From assembly GCA_037974665.1 (NCBI GenBank), contig CM075764.1:120156325-120220324 (forward strand): 64,000 nucleotides of DNA, read 5' to 3'. Shown here piece after piece: positions 36,150-47,826 of this stretch. A model generated the notes under the pieces. It was not told the DNA's origin, did not search any database, and saw nothing but the letters and a program-made list of their open reading frames with translations. The stretch comes from Ehretia macrophylla. Lineage: Eukaryota; Streptophyta; Magnoliopsida; Boraginales; Ehretiaceae. The position numbers and the translations under genes were made by a program. Position 1 is the first letter of the stretch; every line of letters begins with the position of its first letter.

Positions 36150-37720
36150 TGATAAATCCATATTTTTAGTAACTTTAACCCATTGAATCATGTATTTTGT
36201 ATTATTATTTCAAGCTTAATTGTATATTTTACACAATTTTAGTACAATATAGGTTTCAAAGAAGAAAGAACAAAAACGGCCACAAAAACCAATATTTGAA
36301 CAAGAAATTCAGCACGACATTAGTGAAGAATGGTAGAACAACTTCAAAATGAGCAATTCGAGATTGAATTTGACCAAACTGAGTGCGAAAACGGATTCAG
36401 GACGCTGAAAAACTTTGGAATAGACCTGGTCAACTTTTTGGTCAACGGTCAAAGTCAACGGTCAATGGTCAAAGTCAACTGAGCTGGTCAAAGTCAATGT
36501 TTGGAGTCAAAGTTCACCTACCACAGTCAAAGTAGTGCTCGAGCGCCCCTTTTCCGAGCTCGAGCGACACTTTTTGAAAAAGGCCAATAATTAAGTGGCA
36601 GAATGCAGAAGGGCGCTTGAGCGCGCCTGACTGGCGCTCGAGTGCCCTCCTGAATTTTTGCCTATAAAAGTCGCGATTTTCAGCAACAAAATCGTACCAT
36701 ATTCTCTCCTAGCATAATTTCTGCTATTCTTGTGTTTGTGAAGTGAGTTGTGAGTGTTTTAATTATTATATTTAGTTGTGTGCAAAGTTATAATCCCGAG
36801 GGAAGGGTTTGGTGAGCTATCAGCATATCAAAGTCATATCGGTCTACCGAAATCCGTTCAAACACGATAAGTATTCTTTGATTTTGGTTTTCGTTATGAA
36901 TTTATGTACTTCAAAGTTTATCATGGCACACTAGACCCAAGATTCGGGGTGGTATGTGTGAGGTTATTCTTGTACATATGTTTTGATTCAGATTTATTAA
37001 AGTCTCATATTTTTTATTTCCAAGTATTCTTTGATTAATTATATGTATACTTGTCGTTATGTTATTTTTAATTGAAAGTACATATACGCCCAATTTTGTA
37101 AACCAGTAGCAATACGAGACTACCTCTGATGGATTCTAGTCTGGTTGAACCGACACCTCCAGGTTACATAAGTGAAAGATTAATTGAGATATTGGATATC
37201 GTTAGGTTGTACCAACACATCCAGTCTTGTTAATTAATTAATCTTATCACATACGTAATTAAAGGTTTATTTCAGTAGTGGGAGTTTGTAGCCCTATTTC
37301 TGAAGGACTTAACTTTAAATCTAAATCAATAACTTTGTACTTACGTATACCAAGCTATAACCACCCTGAATCATTAACCTTTTGGATTTTTATTATTGAG
37401 TGTTGTGATTCTTCATTCTAATACATTTGTTTAATTAACTTTTGGATCTTATTATTACCGTATCTTTGGACATTTTGTGGATATTTCTTGGACTTAATTT
37501 TCCGTACTTCCGTACTTTTGGACTTTTGGACTTTTTGACTTAATCAAATTTATCCGTGATAGAAAATAGTCAAACAATTCTAAATTAAGGACTTAAATTA
37601 ATTTGATAACCCAATCTCTGTGGATCGATCCTCCACTTGCCACAGCTAGAGGTAATTTAAGGTAAGCAATATTTCCAATTATTTAACCTTACTATTTTTT
37701 AGCGCAAAATGACGCAATCA
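36150..37720 (+). repeat. 3' LTR of Athila-type element
   Basis: 1571 bp, starting TGATAAATCC and ending GCAATCA. It aligns with the 5' LTR throughout. The GTCAA-rich region (about 36428-36535) is longer than in the 5' LTR, with roughly 11 copies against 8. The TATA box CTATAAAAG is conserved at about 36662-36670. Confidence 0.95.
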
Positions 37721-37725
37721 CAATC

Positions 37726-38523
37726 ATTTTAAGGGAATTAGTTGTAATAATGTACGATGTTTTATTGTTTATTTATTGTATTATGATTAAAGCATTTGGT
37801 AGAATTTTCATGCCTTGGGAACATCTTTTATCTTTGTAATTTTTTTTTCACCAAAATTGAAATAATGGGCTTATTTCATTTTAAGAAGATTTGTCGAACA
37901 ATGAAAAAGAAAAGTGGCCCATGATCAATCATTAAGTGTATGGTTATTGTTCAAATTATATATATGTCATACTCGAATAAGGGCGGATGTAATTTAGAGT
38001 CAGTGAAGGTTGAGAATGTTAAAAAATTTATAGAATTTTTTTAAAAAACATAATTAATCCCTGGGAAAAAAATATACTTACAAAAATTATATATTTTATC
38101 TTCAACTGAAAAAAAATTCTGGATCTATCCCGTACTCGTATGTCTATCTTAGATATTGATGATTTGTCACATTGCTCTCGTTGCAACTTATTAATATGCT
38201 TTCGCCTCTATCTATTTCTAAAAAAGTATAAAGAAATGAAAAAAATGAAGTTGAACAAAAAACTATCAAATTTTGTTGTCCAGTAGGATAATGACATATT
38301 ATGTTAAGAGTTAACAAGGTGTTTGTAAATGAGACATTGAATGAGCCGTTACTCAGGGCATAACCCACTAGGGCCCACTAAATTAAAATAAAAAAAAGGT
38401 TAAGGAAGGCCCTCGGTCTAGTTCGATTCGATTCTAATTATAAGTTCATGGAGGATCTACATTGTATAAATTAAAGAAATAAAGTGTTATTAATGTTTTT
38501 TTAGGTTAATGCAACCCTATGCC

Positions 38524-38551
<28 letters not shown>
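37726..38551. other. intergenic spacer between two retrotransposons
   Basis: AT-rich, no supported gene. It ends in a (CT)n(TA)n microsatellite (38520-38556) into which the next copia element inserted. Confidence 0.6.
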
Positions 38552-38556
<5 letters not shown>

Positions 38557-38557
<1 letters not shown>

Positions 38558-38850
38558 GTTACGAAATATCAATTGGTGGATATTCACTATCAATATAAGC
38601 AGCTTACAAGCAGCAGCGTAAGCAACTTGCAGTCACCAGCTACTAAGCAGCTTACAAGTAGCAGCGTAAGCAGCTTGCAGTTATCAGCAGCTTACAAGCA
38701 GCAGTGTAAGCAGCTTGCAGTCATCAGCTACTAGCTTCTGAAACTCTATAAATAGAGAAGAATAATTGTAATGTAAATCATTCAGAAATGAATAAGAGTT
38801 TCAGTTTTCTCTTGATACTATTTGTTATCTTTTGTAGTTATTTTATAACA
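38557..38850 (+). repeat. 5' LTR of small copia element
   Basis: Contains three tandem copies of a roughly 50-bp motif (CAGCTTACAAGCAGCAGCGT ... GCTTGCAGT.A.CAGC), then a TATA box CTATAAATAG (about 38744-38753). It differs from the 3' LTR at a modest number of bases. Confidence 0.92.
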
Positions 38851-39114
38851 CGTTATCAGCACGAGTCTCTACCATTGAGTTACTTGGTAGAAAGTTATGG
38901 TCGGAATCAAATCTTACTCTTTGAATATGAAAAGGAAAACCTTGTCGCGGTTTTTGAAACTATTTCAGACGGAGGTATAAATATTATACCCTATGTATGT
39001 CATTTATAGTAGAGTATTTTTTTTTTTATTATCTTATCCTTGAAAGATTGAAATTCACATTGTTATAGTGAAAATCCTACTAGAATTTATAGAAAGCCAA
39101 AATTTTCAGTTGGC

Positions 39115-39450
39115 TTAATATCATTCCTTGAAATGAATGGAATTAAGATTCTCTTATGTGAATTGATATTAATTCCCCAAAGTGAATCGAAAATTGCATT
39201 CCCTGAAGTTAATGAAATTAAAGTGGGTAGAATTACATTCCCTGAAGTGAATGAAATATAAATTCCCTGAAAAAATATAATTCCCTAAAGTGAGTAGAAT
39301 TAAATTATCTGAAGCGAATGAAATTGATATCCCCTGAAGTGGATGATATTTATTTTTCTGAAGAAAATAACATTATATTCCTTGCATCGGATGAAACTAT
39401 ATTCCCCATAGTGAATAGAGTTGTGTTCTCCAAAGTGACTGATATTGTAC
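39115..39450 (+). repeat. degenerate short tandem repeat (ATTCCCTGAAGTGAATGAAA)
   Basis: At least ten diverged repeats of TTCCCTGAAGTGAATGAAATTA, spaced about 20-40 bp, in the leader of the small copia element where gag should be starting. They shift from GAA-rich to more degenerate copies to the right. Confidence 0.75.
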
Positions 39451-41261
39451 TTCTTGTACTAACTGTAATATCTAAATATTAAATTGGTCATAGTCATGAC
39501 CGTGGTTGAGATAATATGTCCCACAAACAATGTTAAGATTGATAATTCTCACCACCAGCAGTGGAATAATGAGGAAAAACATGAGAAGTCAAAACTACTA
39601 TAAACATTTGTGGTTTGAATGCACATTAAGTGTATACCTGTCGTACACTTGGCCCAAGGCACATGTACTAGCTATTTGATTTTACTAATATAACTTGCAC
39701 CAGCAGAGCTAATATAACATAACCTTATGGCCCATAATTTGGAATCGTGGATTCATTATATTTTAGCAAGTCCAGAAGATTTTTGTTAAGATTAAAGATA
39801 TTTGTCGAAATTAATATTTTATTGAGACCACAAATGATGGTGATAAAAAATATCTATACATTTTCTTTTGAATCCATGCTAGAAGCATATATTTCAAAAT
39901 TCTTGCTCTTTCTTATGGGTTGTGTCATACAATCATACGGGCAATTAAATCACCTCTTGTACAAATACAAAGATATCATAATTCAATTGTTCTCATGGTT
40001 TGGCATAATCAACTTGGCTATCTAAGGGCGTAATGATATCTTGAACCCCTAGTTGATGATCACGCTAAAGCACGCTTTGGTGCTTGTTGTTCTCTCCATT
40101 AAAGGGAAAGAAAATCGGTACCTGAAGTTAGCATGAGATATTTTAGAGGAACCTGAAGTTCACAGTGATACATCTTTGATATCTCAATATAATATATGTT
40201 GGAGGACAATATAATTATATCATTTGAATCTAAGACATTAGCTCAATGAACTTGAACTTCAAGTGATTCTTCATTTGCAGAGTATTGCAAATAATTTACC
40301 AGATGCAAATAATATTGTGAAATCACAAATATTTGCTATGAATGTGTCGACACAAATTGTTGGCCCATAATGACATATAGTGAACGCATAGCATATGCAT
40401 CTGAGACACACTAGAAGTGTGATGTATCTATCGGTGCAAAGGATATTATACCTAATATATGAATTATGAATCCTGAAGATGCCATATTTTTAAGAAGCAC
40501 GATAGAACTAGCAAAACCAACAGATGTTGGTGAATGCACAATCCCTGCCGAGATTGAAGAATAGTTGGTCCTTGGATAAACCAAACACTTCGAATAAAGC
40601 GATTAGGATCCTAAACCACAAAGTGTGGATGAATGTCGACAAAGACCTGATCGGTCAAAAAGAGATAAGCAATATAGTGAAAACTCAGCTCACATGTCAA
40701 ATGTGAAATTCTCGTATGTGGGATTGAGGGGGAGCATTGTGAAGCAAACCCTATGTCATTTTCAATCCCACAACGCTTGGATACTTGCAAGTACTGTACC
40801 ATATAGGTATATATCCCTTAAACTGCTTAAAGCTTTGCAGGGAATGGGCTAGTATGCTATATGGGAACGTTTTGGCTTATATCCTCATATGATAACTGTA
40901 ATACCATTGTTAATGAGTTCCTATGCTTCTTATAGAAATGACAACAACTTATAGAATGTTGTATAACCTTCTTACTATATGTTGATATTTTGTTGGTCAT
41001 ATATCTTATTAAGAAGTATTATCTCCTTGTAGATCTCTATTTGTTATCAATTGTTTATTATTTTATAATCTAAATTTGTCAATTATTGCTGAAATATATG
41101 CTGATAATTCTTGAATCCTGAAGAGCTTATACAAGTGAGAGTTTATCAACCTGAAGATCGAGTACTCACTAACAAAATAATATGGAAAGCATTAAAATGA
41201 TATGATTACAGTCCTAATCTTCAAAAGGACGCTTGGGATGATAATGAGATAATTATTGGTC

Positions 41262-42245
41262 TTGAAGTACCATGTCTCAATCCTATTGATCCACTAATGT
41301 ATCTTGCTAATAATAGAAGGCCAGATAATTGTCTTCCATTAATTTGTTAGCGAAATATAGGGTAGTTCCAACCTGAAGGTATTGGAATGAAAATAAGCAC
41401 CTGTCGTGCTATCTATGTGGAACATCAAATATGGACTTATATTATCCAAGAATGTTGATCTTATCATAGTCAGCCCTGCAGATGCTGGCCAGTTACCTGA
41501 CCCCTACAAAGAAATATCACAGACATTTCATGTATTTACTTGTAATATGGCTCTATGAAACAGAACATGAGTGCTGCTCTTTCAAATCATGATGAGATTG
41601 TGAAAATTCATAAGGCTAGTTGATAATGTATATAATTAAGATTTGTTATACAATACATTCAGGAATCATACGGTTTACTGTTTGAAATAGCTAGTCTCAT
41701 TAAAGGTGTCTATGGCGACATGATGAAACATATTTCGTCAAAATATTTCTATACACATGAGTTTCAAAAGAATGGTATTGTTGATATTCAACAAGTACAC
41801 TCAGGTGAAAATCTAGCAGATTTGTTTACTAAAGCTTTACCAACAAAGATGACAAAGGACATACTCAGAAGTGTAGAATGCATCACTTAAAAGATCTGTC
41901 ACCATGACGCATGTTGCAATGAGGGGGATAAAATATTGATGCACTATACTCTTTTTCCTTCACCAAGGTTTTTCTCCCACTGGGTTTTTCCTGGTAAGGT
42001 TTTAACAAGGCAGGGCAAATATGTTTGATATGATAGAAATATGTCGAGCTAAAGTTCATTTTCATGGATGAACTCCAAGTGGAAGTAAAACAGATGTTCA
42101 TCAAAGATTGATTTTAGTCAAACTCAAAGAATACTCTTGTTATGCTCAAATGAGGGGGAGACAAATACGCACTGTACTCTTTTTCCCTTCGCTTAGGTTT
42201 TATCCCATTGGATTTTCCTAGCAAGGATTTTAATGAGACAGTGGT
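41262..42245 (+). pseudogene. first copy of copia RT/RNase H tail and 3' leader repeats
   Basis: The block starting CTTGAAGTACCATGTCTCAA corresponds to the RT-RNase H connection found again at 42371. It continues to a recognisable RNase H end (GTTGATATTCAACAAGT, 41780; TTTGTTTACTAAAGCTTTACC, to 41843). Two copies of the 3' leader repeat (TTTTTCC.TTC.C..AGGTTTT) follow at about 41950 and 42178. All are broken by stops and deletions. Confidence 0.7.
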
Positions 42246-42370
42246 TGAGTTTATAATAAGATTTTATAGGGATAAAGCTCATCCACTAACAACCCCAATG
42301 GTTGTTAGGCCACTTGATGTGACAAAAGATCGTTTTTTGCCCTTGAGAATATGGAGAAAAGTTACTTGGT

Positions 42371-43082
42371 CCTGAAGCACCATATCTGAGTGTCATTGGC
42401 GCATTAATGTACCTAACTAATAATACAAGGCCATATATTGCTTTTTCTGTTAACTTATTAGCCAAGTATAGTACGGCTCCAACTCGCAGACACTGGAACG
42501 GAATTAAACACATATTCCACTATTTGCGTGGAACACTAGATATGTGTTTATTCTATTCAAGACTATCAAGATCTTCATTAATTGGTCATGCTGATACTGG
42601 TTATCTATCAGACCCTCATAAAGCAAGGTCACAAACGGGATACGTCTTTCATTTTGGTGACACTGCTATATCATGGCGGTCCATGAGGCAAACAATGACT
42701 GCCACTTCCTCTATTCATGCTGAAATTTTAGCTATTCATGAAGCTAGCCGAAAATGTGTTTGGTTGAAATCTGTCATCCAACATATTCAAGAATCATGTG
42801 GATTACCCTCCGACAAAGACCGACCAACCACACTATATGAAGATAACACAACATGTATCACACAAATCAAGGGTGGTTATATCAAAAATGATAAGAACAA
42901 AGCATATATCACCGAAATTCTTCTACACACATGAGCTCCAAACAAGCGGAATAGTTGATATTCAGCAAGTACGGTCGAGTGAAAATTCAGCAGATTTATT
43001 CACTAAAGCATTACCACCGACGATCTTCAAATCACATGTACAAAGATATGGAATGCATCGCCTGAAATATTTGTCATCATGA
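42371..43082 (+). pseudogene. copia RT end and RNase H (second, better copy)
   Basis: An open block 42407-42934 reads MYLTNNTRPYIAFSVNLLAK, HWNGIKHIFHYLRGTLD, HADTGYLSDPHKARSQTGY and SIHAEILAIHEASRKCVWL. This is the RT C-terminus and RNase H of a copia pol. A one-base frame change near 42900-42935 moves the tail into another frame (ADLFTKALPP, ends TGA at 43080-43082). The 3' leader repeats follow at about 43107 and 43208. Confidence 0.85.
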
Positions 43083-43302
43083 GGGGGAGATGATATTTGT
43101 GCATTGTATTTTTTTTCCTTCACCAAGGTTTTTATCCCAATTGGATTTTTCCTGGTAAGGGTTTAACGAGGCAAACCAAATGCAATAGTATTCCTCATAA
43201 AGATAATGTACTTTTTTTCCTTAGTCAAGTTTTTATCCCATTGGATTTTCTTGACGAGGTTTTAATGAGACATATTTTTATAAATTAATATTCAAGGGGA
43301 AG

Positions 43303-43599
43303 TGTTATGAAATATCGATTGGTGGATATTCACTATCAATATAAGCAGCTTATAAGTAGCAGCGTAAGCAGCTTGTAGTCACCAGCTACTAAGCAGCTTG
43401 CAGTCATCAGCAGCGTAAGCAGCTTGCAGTCATTAGCAGCTTACAAGCAGCAGTGTAAGCAGGTTGCAGTCATCAGCTACTAGCTTCTGAAACTCTATAA
43501 ATATAGAAGAATAATTGTAATGTAAATCATTCATAAATGAATAAGAGTTTTAGTTTTCTCTTGATACTATTTGTTGTCTTTTGCAGTTATTTTATAACA
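43303..43599 (+). repeat. 3' LTR of small copia element
   Basis: 297 bp, TGTTATGAAATATCGATTGG to TTTATAACA, aligned with the 5' LTR. The internal CAGCTT/CAGCAG repeats have been rearranged in one place. The TATA region reads CTATAAATATAG. Confidence 0.92.
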
Positions 43600-43604
43600 A
43601 TATA

Positions 43605-44707
43605 TTTTAGTTGATGAGATTGTTATTATAGCCATTATAAAATATAAGAATATATTAAAATGCCCCATATAATATAATAACCTAAAGGGGATAAGTGATA
43701 CAAATAACTATGAAGAAAATGTTACATTGTATATAAATTAAGTGGAAAAGCGATACTAACCTAAAATAGAAAATAAGACTTTGTTTGGCCTAACTGTGAA
43801 ATTTTAGTTTTTGAGTTTTGGTTAAAAGTGTTGTTGAACAAAAACTGTTGACTAGGCCTATATTGAATAATATTGAGCTTTTAAAAAATTTGAAGATAAT
43901 GTTGTACTTTAAAAAATATGAAGGGATATATTTGAAAAATAAAAAGAAAACGGCTTTCCACGTTATATAAAAATAATTTCGCAAAAGTCTATTTTCAAAA
44001 GCTTCAATTTGGAGCTTCTTGTTTTTTTGCATCAGCTTTTACATAAAAATACTTTTAGAAATAGGCCAAATAGGTGAAATCAGTTTCTAAACTCACAATA
44101 AGCACTTTTGAGTGTCAAAAATTTGAGTCAAACAGAGTCTAAATAATTAAGGAACAACATGTTAATAGTTTGCATGAAGTTTTATTTATAATTATCCAAA
44201 GTTTTAAATTTTACAAATGATAAAAAACATATACAAGTGGTAAAATATAATAATTATATTTTAAAGAAGGGTGCTTTTGTACATTTGTATATTTTTCAAC
44301 CACTTTAAACATATTTCCGTTAACTAAATCATGTACTGAGGTTAACTGTGGGCAAAATATTGTATTGTACAAATATTATCGACATAAAGAGTTATTATCC
44401 TAGTATTTGTAACTAATTAGCAAATAAATATCCATTTTCATAATTTTGAACACTTACAAGTTTTAGAATTCAAATTCAAGTCTTAAAGTTATTATTTTTC
44501 TAAAAAAACTTAAACTTCGTTCACAAAAAGTGTGGCATTTTTTTTATAGCATTGCTATATACTCACCGTTTATCACTATTAATTTTTTTTTTTTCTCTTC
44601 GATGGAGGCCTAGTCAATGACATTACAACTTATCCGTGGGATGTTTCACTATATTTATCATTTTCTAATAAGAAACGAAATTACTCTGAAGATTGTTAAA
44701 GAGTAAC
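43605..44707. other. AT-rich intergenic region
   Basis: No supported gene or clear repeat unit. Short ORFs only. Confidence 0.55.
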
Positions 44708-44715
44708 AGTATCGA

Positions 44716-45529
44716 TAGGGATGGCAACAGGTTTAAATTTGAATTTAACGGGTATTCGACTCGATTATAAATCCGTTTACGAAACTGATGAAATATTTGT
44801 TAATGTTTGTTTTTTACAAATGATTAACAACGAGTAGTCTGGTAGGATTTGGTAATAGCAATTTAAAAAAAAACCTAAATCCAAGAACCTAATTAGTAAT
44901 TTAGTAAAAATAAATTAATAAAAATGTTTATATATTTACATACATATACAAATAATATATTACTTAATAAAATATAATTTTTTAATATTGGTTTAAGATT
45001 AATAGTTGTGGGCTATAGCCCAACTCTTATTAATTATGTTTACCTATTCTTTTTATCTAATTCAACTAAGACAACCATTCAATTACTGAATAATTCAAAC
45101 GATAATGATAATTTACAATTGTGATAAGTACTTTATGTTCTTTTTTCTTCATGTTATTTCATATTATTATGGAATGATGATAACTTCTCAACATAAAAAT
45201 TTTGTTGAATGTTTTTATTAAATTTAAGTTTGATAATAGATAATAAATTTAATTTACGTTTTCTAATCCATTGCGATTTGTCATTATTTTAGTACTTTTT
45301 TTATTTCTTTAAATTTTTTTTAATTTTTTCTTTTAAAAAATTATTTTTTCTAGTCATTAACGGGTTGGGTCAAGTATTCGCGGGTTTTTAAATATTTAAC
45401 GGATTCGAATTTGACAAACAAAATTTAAACCCGACAGATTTCTGTTACGAGTTTGATAAAATATAATTTAAACGGATTTAGATTTAATTTTATAAATTTT
45501 AATAGATATTCGACCCATTATCATTCCTA
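44716..45529. mobile_element. hAT-like non-autonomous element, copy B (814 bp)
   Basis: The ends are TAGGGATGGCAACAGGT and, reverse-complemented, TAGGAATGATAATGGGT. The flanks AGTATCGA (44708-44715) and AATATCGA (45530-45537) match 7 of 8 bases. The interior is the reverse complement of copy A, for example TTAATAGTTGTGGGCTATAG here against its complement near 23815-23850. No transposase ORF. Confidence 0.82.
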
Positions 45530-45537
45530 AATATCGA

Positions 45538-47826
45538 GTGTTAAAACAATTATCTTCAATTAAAAAAATATATATAGGAGGATCTCTTGCTTCTTCTTTT
45601 TTTCAACTAAAGAGTGGAGGCTAGGAATTGCAAACAGCATGCGCTAACTGCCAAGAATATTCAGTGGGCCCCACCCCAAAGTTACCCAAAATAGAAAAAG
45701 CAACAAGAAGTAAACAGGGGAGCTGATTCCACTACCTTGGTCAGCAGCTCTGCTGCATATGTACTATGTACCCTCTCTCTTTCGTAGCCAACAAGTAGTA
45801 GTAACAAACAAACAAAATCTCTAATTAGCAAAAGAAAAAATATATATATCTAAACACATACACAAAGTTCTAGTTGATATTTGATTAAAAAAAATTATTT
45901 TTAATAATTTATTTTGTAAATGAGTATCGTATATTTGAGTAATAATTTAAATTAATTATTTTGAGACTATACGATATTTCATTAGAGACAAGTACTTGTA
46001 AGAGTGTATTTTTTGTAAGTTAGTCTTAGTGTTCAAATATTTGGCTCGTGATAACTATTTTAAACTTGTCACATGGATTAATTTTATGAAATAACAACTT
46101 AATATGTGGTTGTGGTAAATTTGCCACATGCCTCATAGAAAAATTTTTCATCACTTGTCTGTCCTTCATAATTATAGATCAGGATGTGACAATAACGCTC
46201 GCACAAATATGTCTAAAAAGAGACTTAAATCAAATAATAATAACTCAGGCTAATTATTTTGGTCTTAATTGATATTTGACTTTAAATTATTAAAATAATA
46301 AGCTTGCGACTCAAATATAGCATAGAAGTTCATAATTATGTTGGTAAAACATGACAATAACACTTCTACAAATGTGAGGGAAAAGCAGACTTATATCTAG
46401 TAACAACTCAAATTAATTATTTTGTTCCTAACTATAAATGTTTAATTTAAGATAGTCTTATTAAGCTTACAATTCAAATATTGCTTATAAGTCCATAATT
46501 ATAAACCTAAAACGTGACAAAGGTGTTCGAGACTTAAGCCCGAGAACAAGCATTCAATAAGTGAATATCTGACCAATATAAACACCACCTTTCTTTTATT
46601 CCACTATAAACACGTAAACATTATATTCTCTTTCTTTTTCTCATATAAGCATTGTATAAACATAGCATTTCTCAACTTTGCTGCAGACTTCCATATTGAG
46701 GTAACGAACAAGGACCTTTTCTTCTTCTTCTTCACACACTAATGTGTGTCTCTGACTCTGAGTGTTTTTCTGCACATCTTTTTTTTTTTTTTTAATGTGG
46801 TTTGTATATATGCATAAAGTGAAAGTGACGGTTGATATTTCTCTCTTATATGCTCTGTTTTAGAAACATACACACACTATTACACACTTTTTTCATTGTA
46901 TGTGTATGTGTGTGATATGCATATATATATATGTTTGTAGATGAAGATTTGATGCTTAAAGACTTTTCATATTCTATGCATGGTCTCTGTGTTTGTTTAA
47001 AAGTAGCTTTGTTTCCTTCATGTGATGCTTTAAGCCCTGTTTGGTGCATATAATACCGTACAAGTTATAATAAAAGCCGAAACATTACTCGAGTGACATA
47101 TAGTAATGCCTATATCGTAAATCCGCGAGGTATTATTACACGTGAAAAGGTTAGCCATGTATTGGTTTGCACTGTGTTTATCTTTGATTTTCTTGTTCAC
47201 ATTACTTTTTTTTTTTCTTTTTTGTATTTTCATCTCTCGGATAAATTTTTTTTTTTTTTCTGTCTCTTTATGTTGCTTCTATTTTTCATGTGTATCATTA
47301 AATATTTTATTTTCTGAAAGTAGTTTTTGCGTAATAGTAAAGTTGTTGCCATTTGTTCTTAGTGAGTGCACGGTTTTGAGTTCAATAGAGCCCAAAAAGG
47401 GTTGGACTCTTCGTTTCGTGCACCGGGCTGCCTAACTATTTGCTTTTTTCTGCTCTGTTTGATTATTATAATCTGGTAGAAGCAATGCTTATTTCAGCTA
47501 GTAATTTGTGTGATTTTCTTCCATGTTTGGGTGTCTAATACAAATGGTGAAGTGATAAGTGTATAGTCCTGGAAAATGCCCTGGAGTTGTCTCTAATGTT
47601 GCTTGTGCTGCGCAATATAGGAGTTGTCTTAGTTGGGAGAGATCTGATTTCCACTGTTTTGTTTTCAGGGGTGCGAGTAAGTGTGCTACATAGGATTTGA
47701 CATTCTCTTTGCTGAACAATATGATTGTGTTCTGCATTCATTAGATAGAGTTTAATGTTAAACTACCTATATGATTGTAATTGTAGTCTGGTATTTAACA
47801 CGTCTGCTATAATTTACTTCAGGAAA
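45538..47826 (+). promoter_or_regulatory. FDM-like gene promoter, 5'UTR exon and 5'UTR intron
   Basis: CT-rich and AT-rich upstream DNA leads to TATA-like motifs (CAATATAAACAC, about 46575-46586; CTATAAACAC, about 46604-46613). A non-coding first exon probably ends at 46700 (TATTGAG|GTAACG), and the acceptor TTACTTCAG ends at 47822, four bases before the ATG at 47827. The intron contains TG and TA microsatellites (about 46895-46931). Exact transcription start not assigned. Confidence 0.55.

Larger units (their letters stand above)
24177..37720 (+). mobile_element. Athila-type Ty3/gypsy LTR retrotransposon, complete, decayed
   Basis: A 13,544-bp element with TG...CA LTRs at 24177-25764 and 36150-37720. 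A perfect 5-bp target duplication CAATC flanks it (24172-24176 and 37721-37725). The primer site resembles the complement of tRNA-Asp. The order gag, protease, reverse transcriptase, RNase H, integrase is gypsy-type. Lineage evidence is the DLGASVNLLPF protease, the Asp primer, the overall size, and a long 3' region with an extra ORF, together pointing to the Athila/Tat branch and most likely Athila. About 16 mismatches in the first roughly 285 aligned LTR bases (hand count), mostly transitions, indicate a moderately old insertion. More than a dozen stops and several frameshifts break gag-pol. Confidence 0.95.
38557..43599 (+). mobile_element. small Ty1/copia element, decayed, with both LTRs
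   Basis: 5043 bp with LTRs at 38557-38850 (294 bp) and 43303-43599 (297 bp), both TGTTA...TAACA. A 5-bp target duplication ATATA flanks it (38552-38556 and 43600-43604; less diagnostic because the left flank is a TA repeat). A purine tract AAGGGGAAG precedes the 3' LTR. The sequence after the 5' LTR, CGTTATCAGCACGA, is one I recall downstream of many plant copia LTRs. The interior is largely unreadable except for the RT/RNase H tail. Confidence 0.92.

Noticed and set aside
38788..39009. 73-codon ORF spanning the copia 5' LTR end
   Set aside because: It crosses the LTR/leader boundary and shows no gag similarity.
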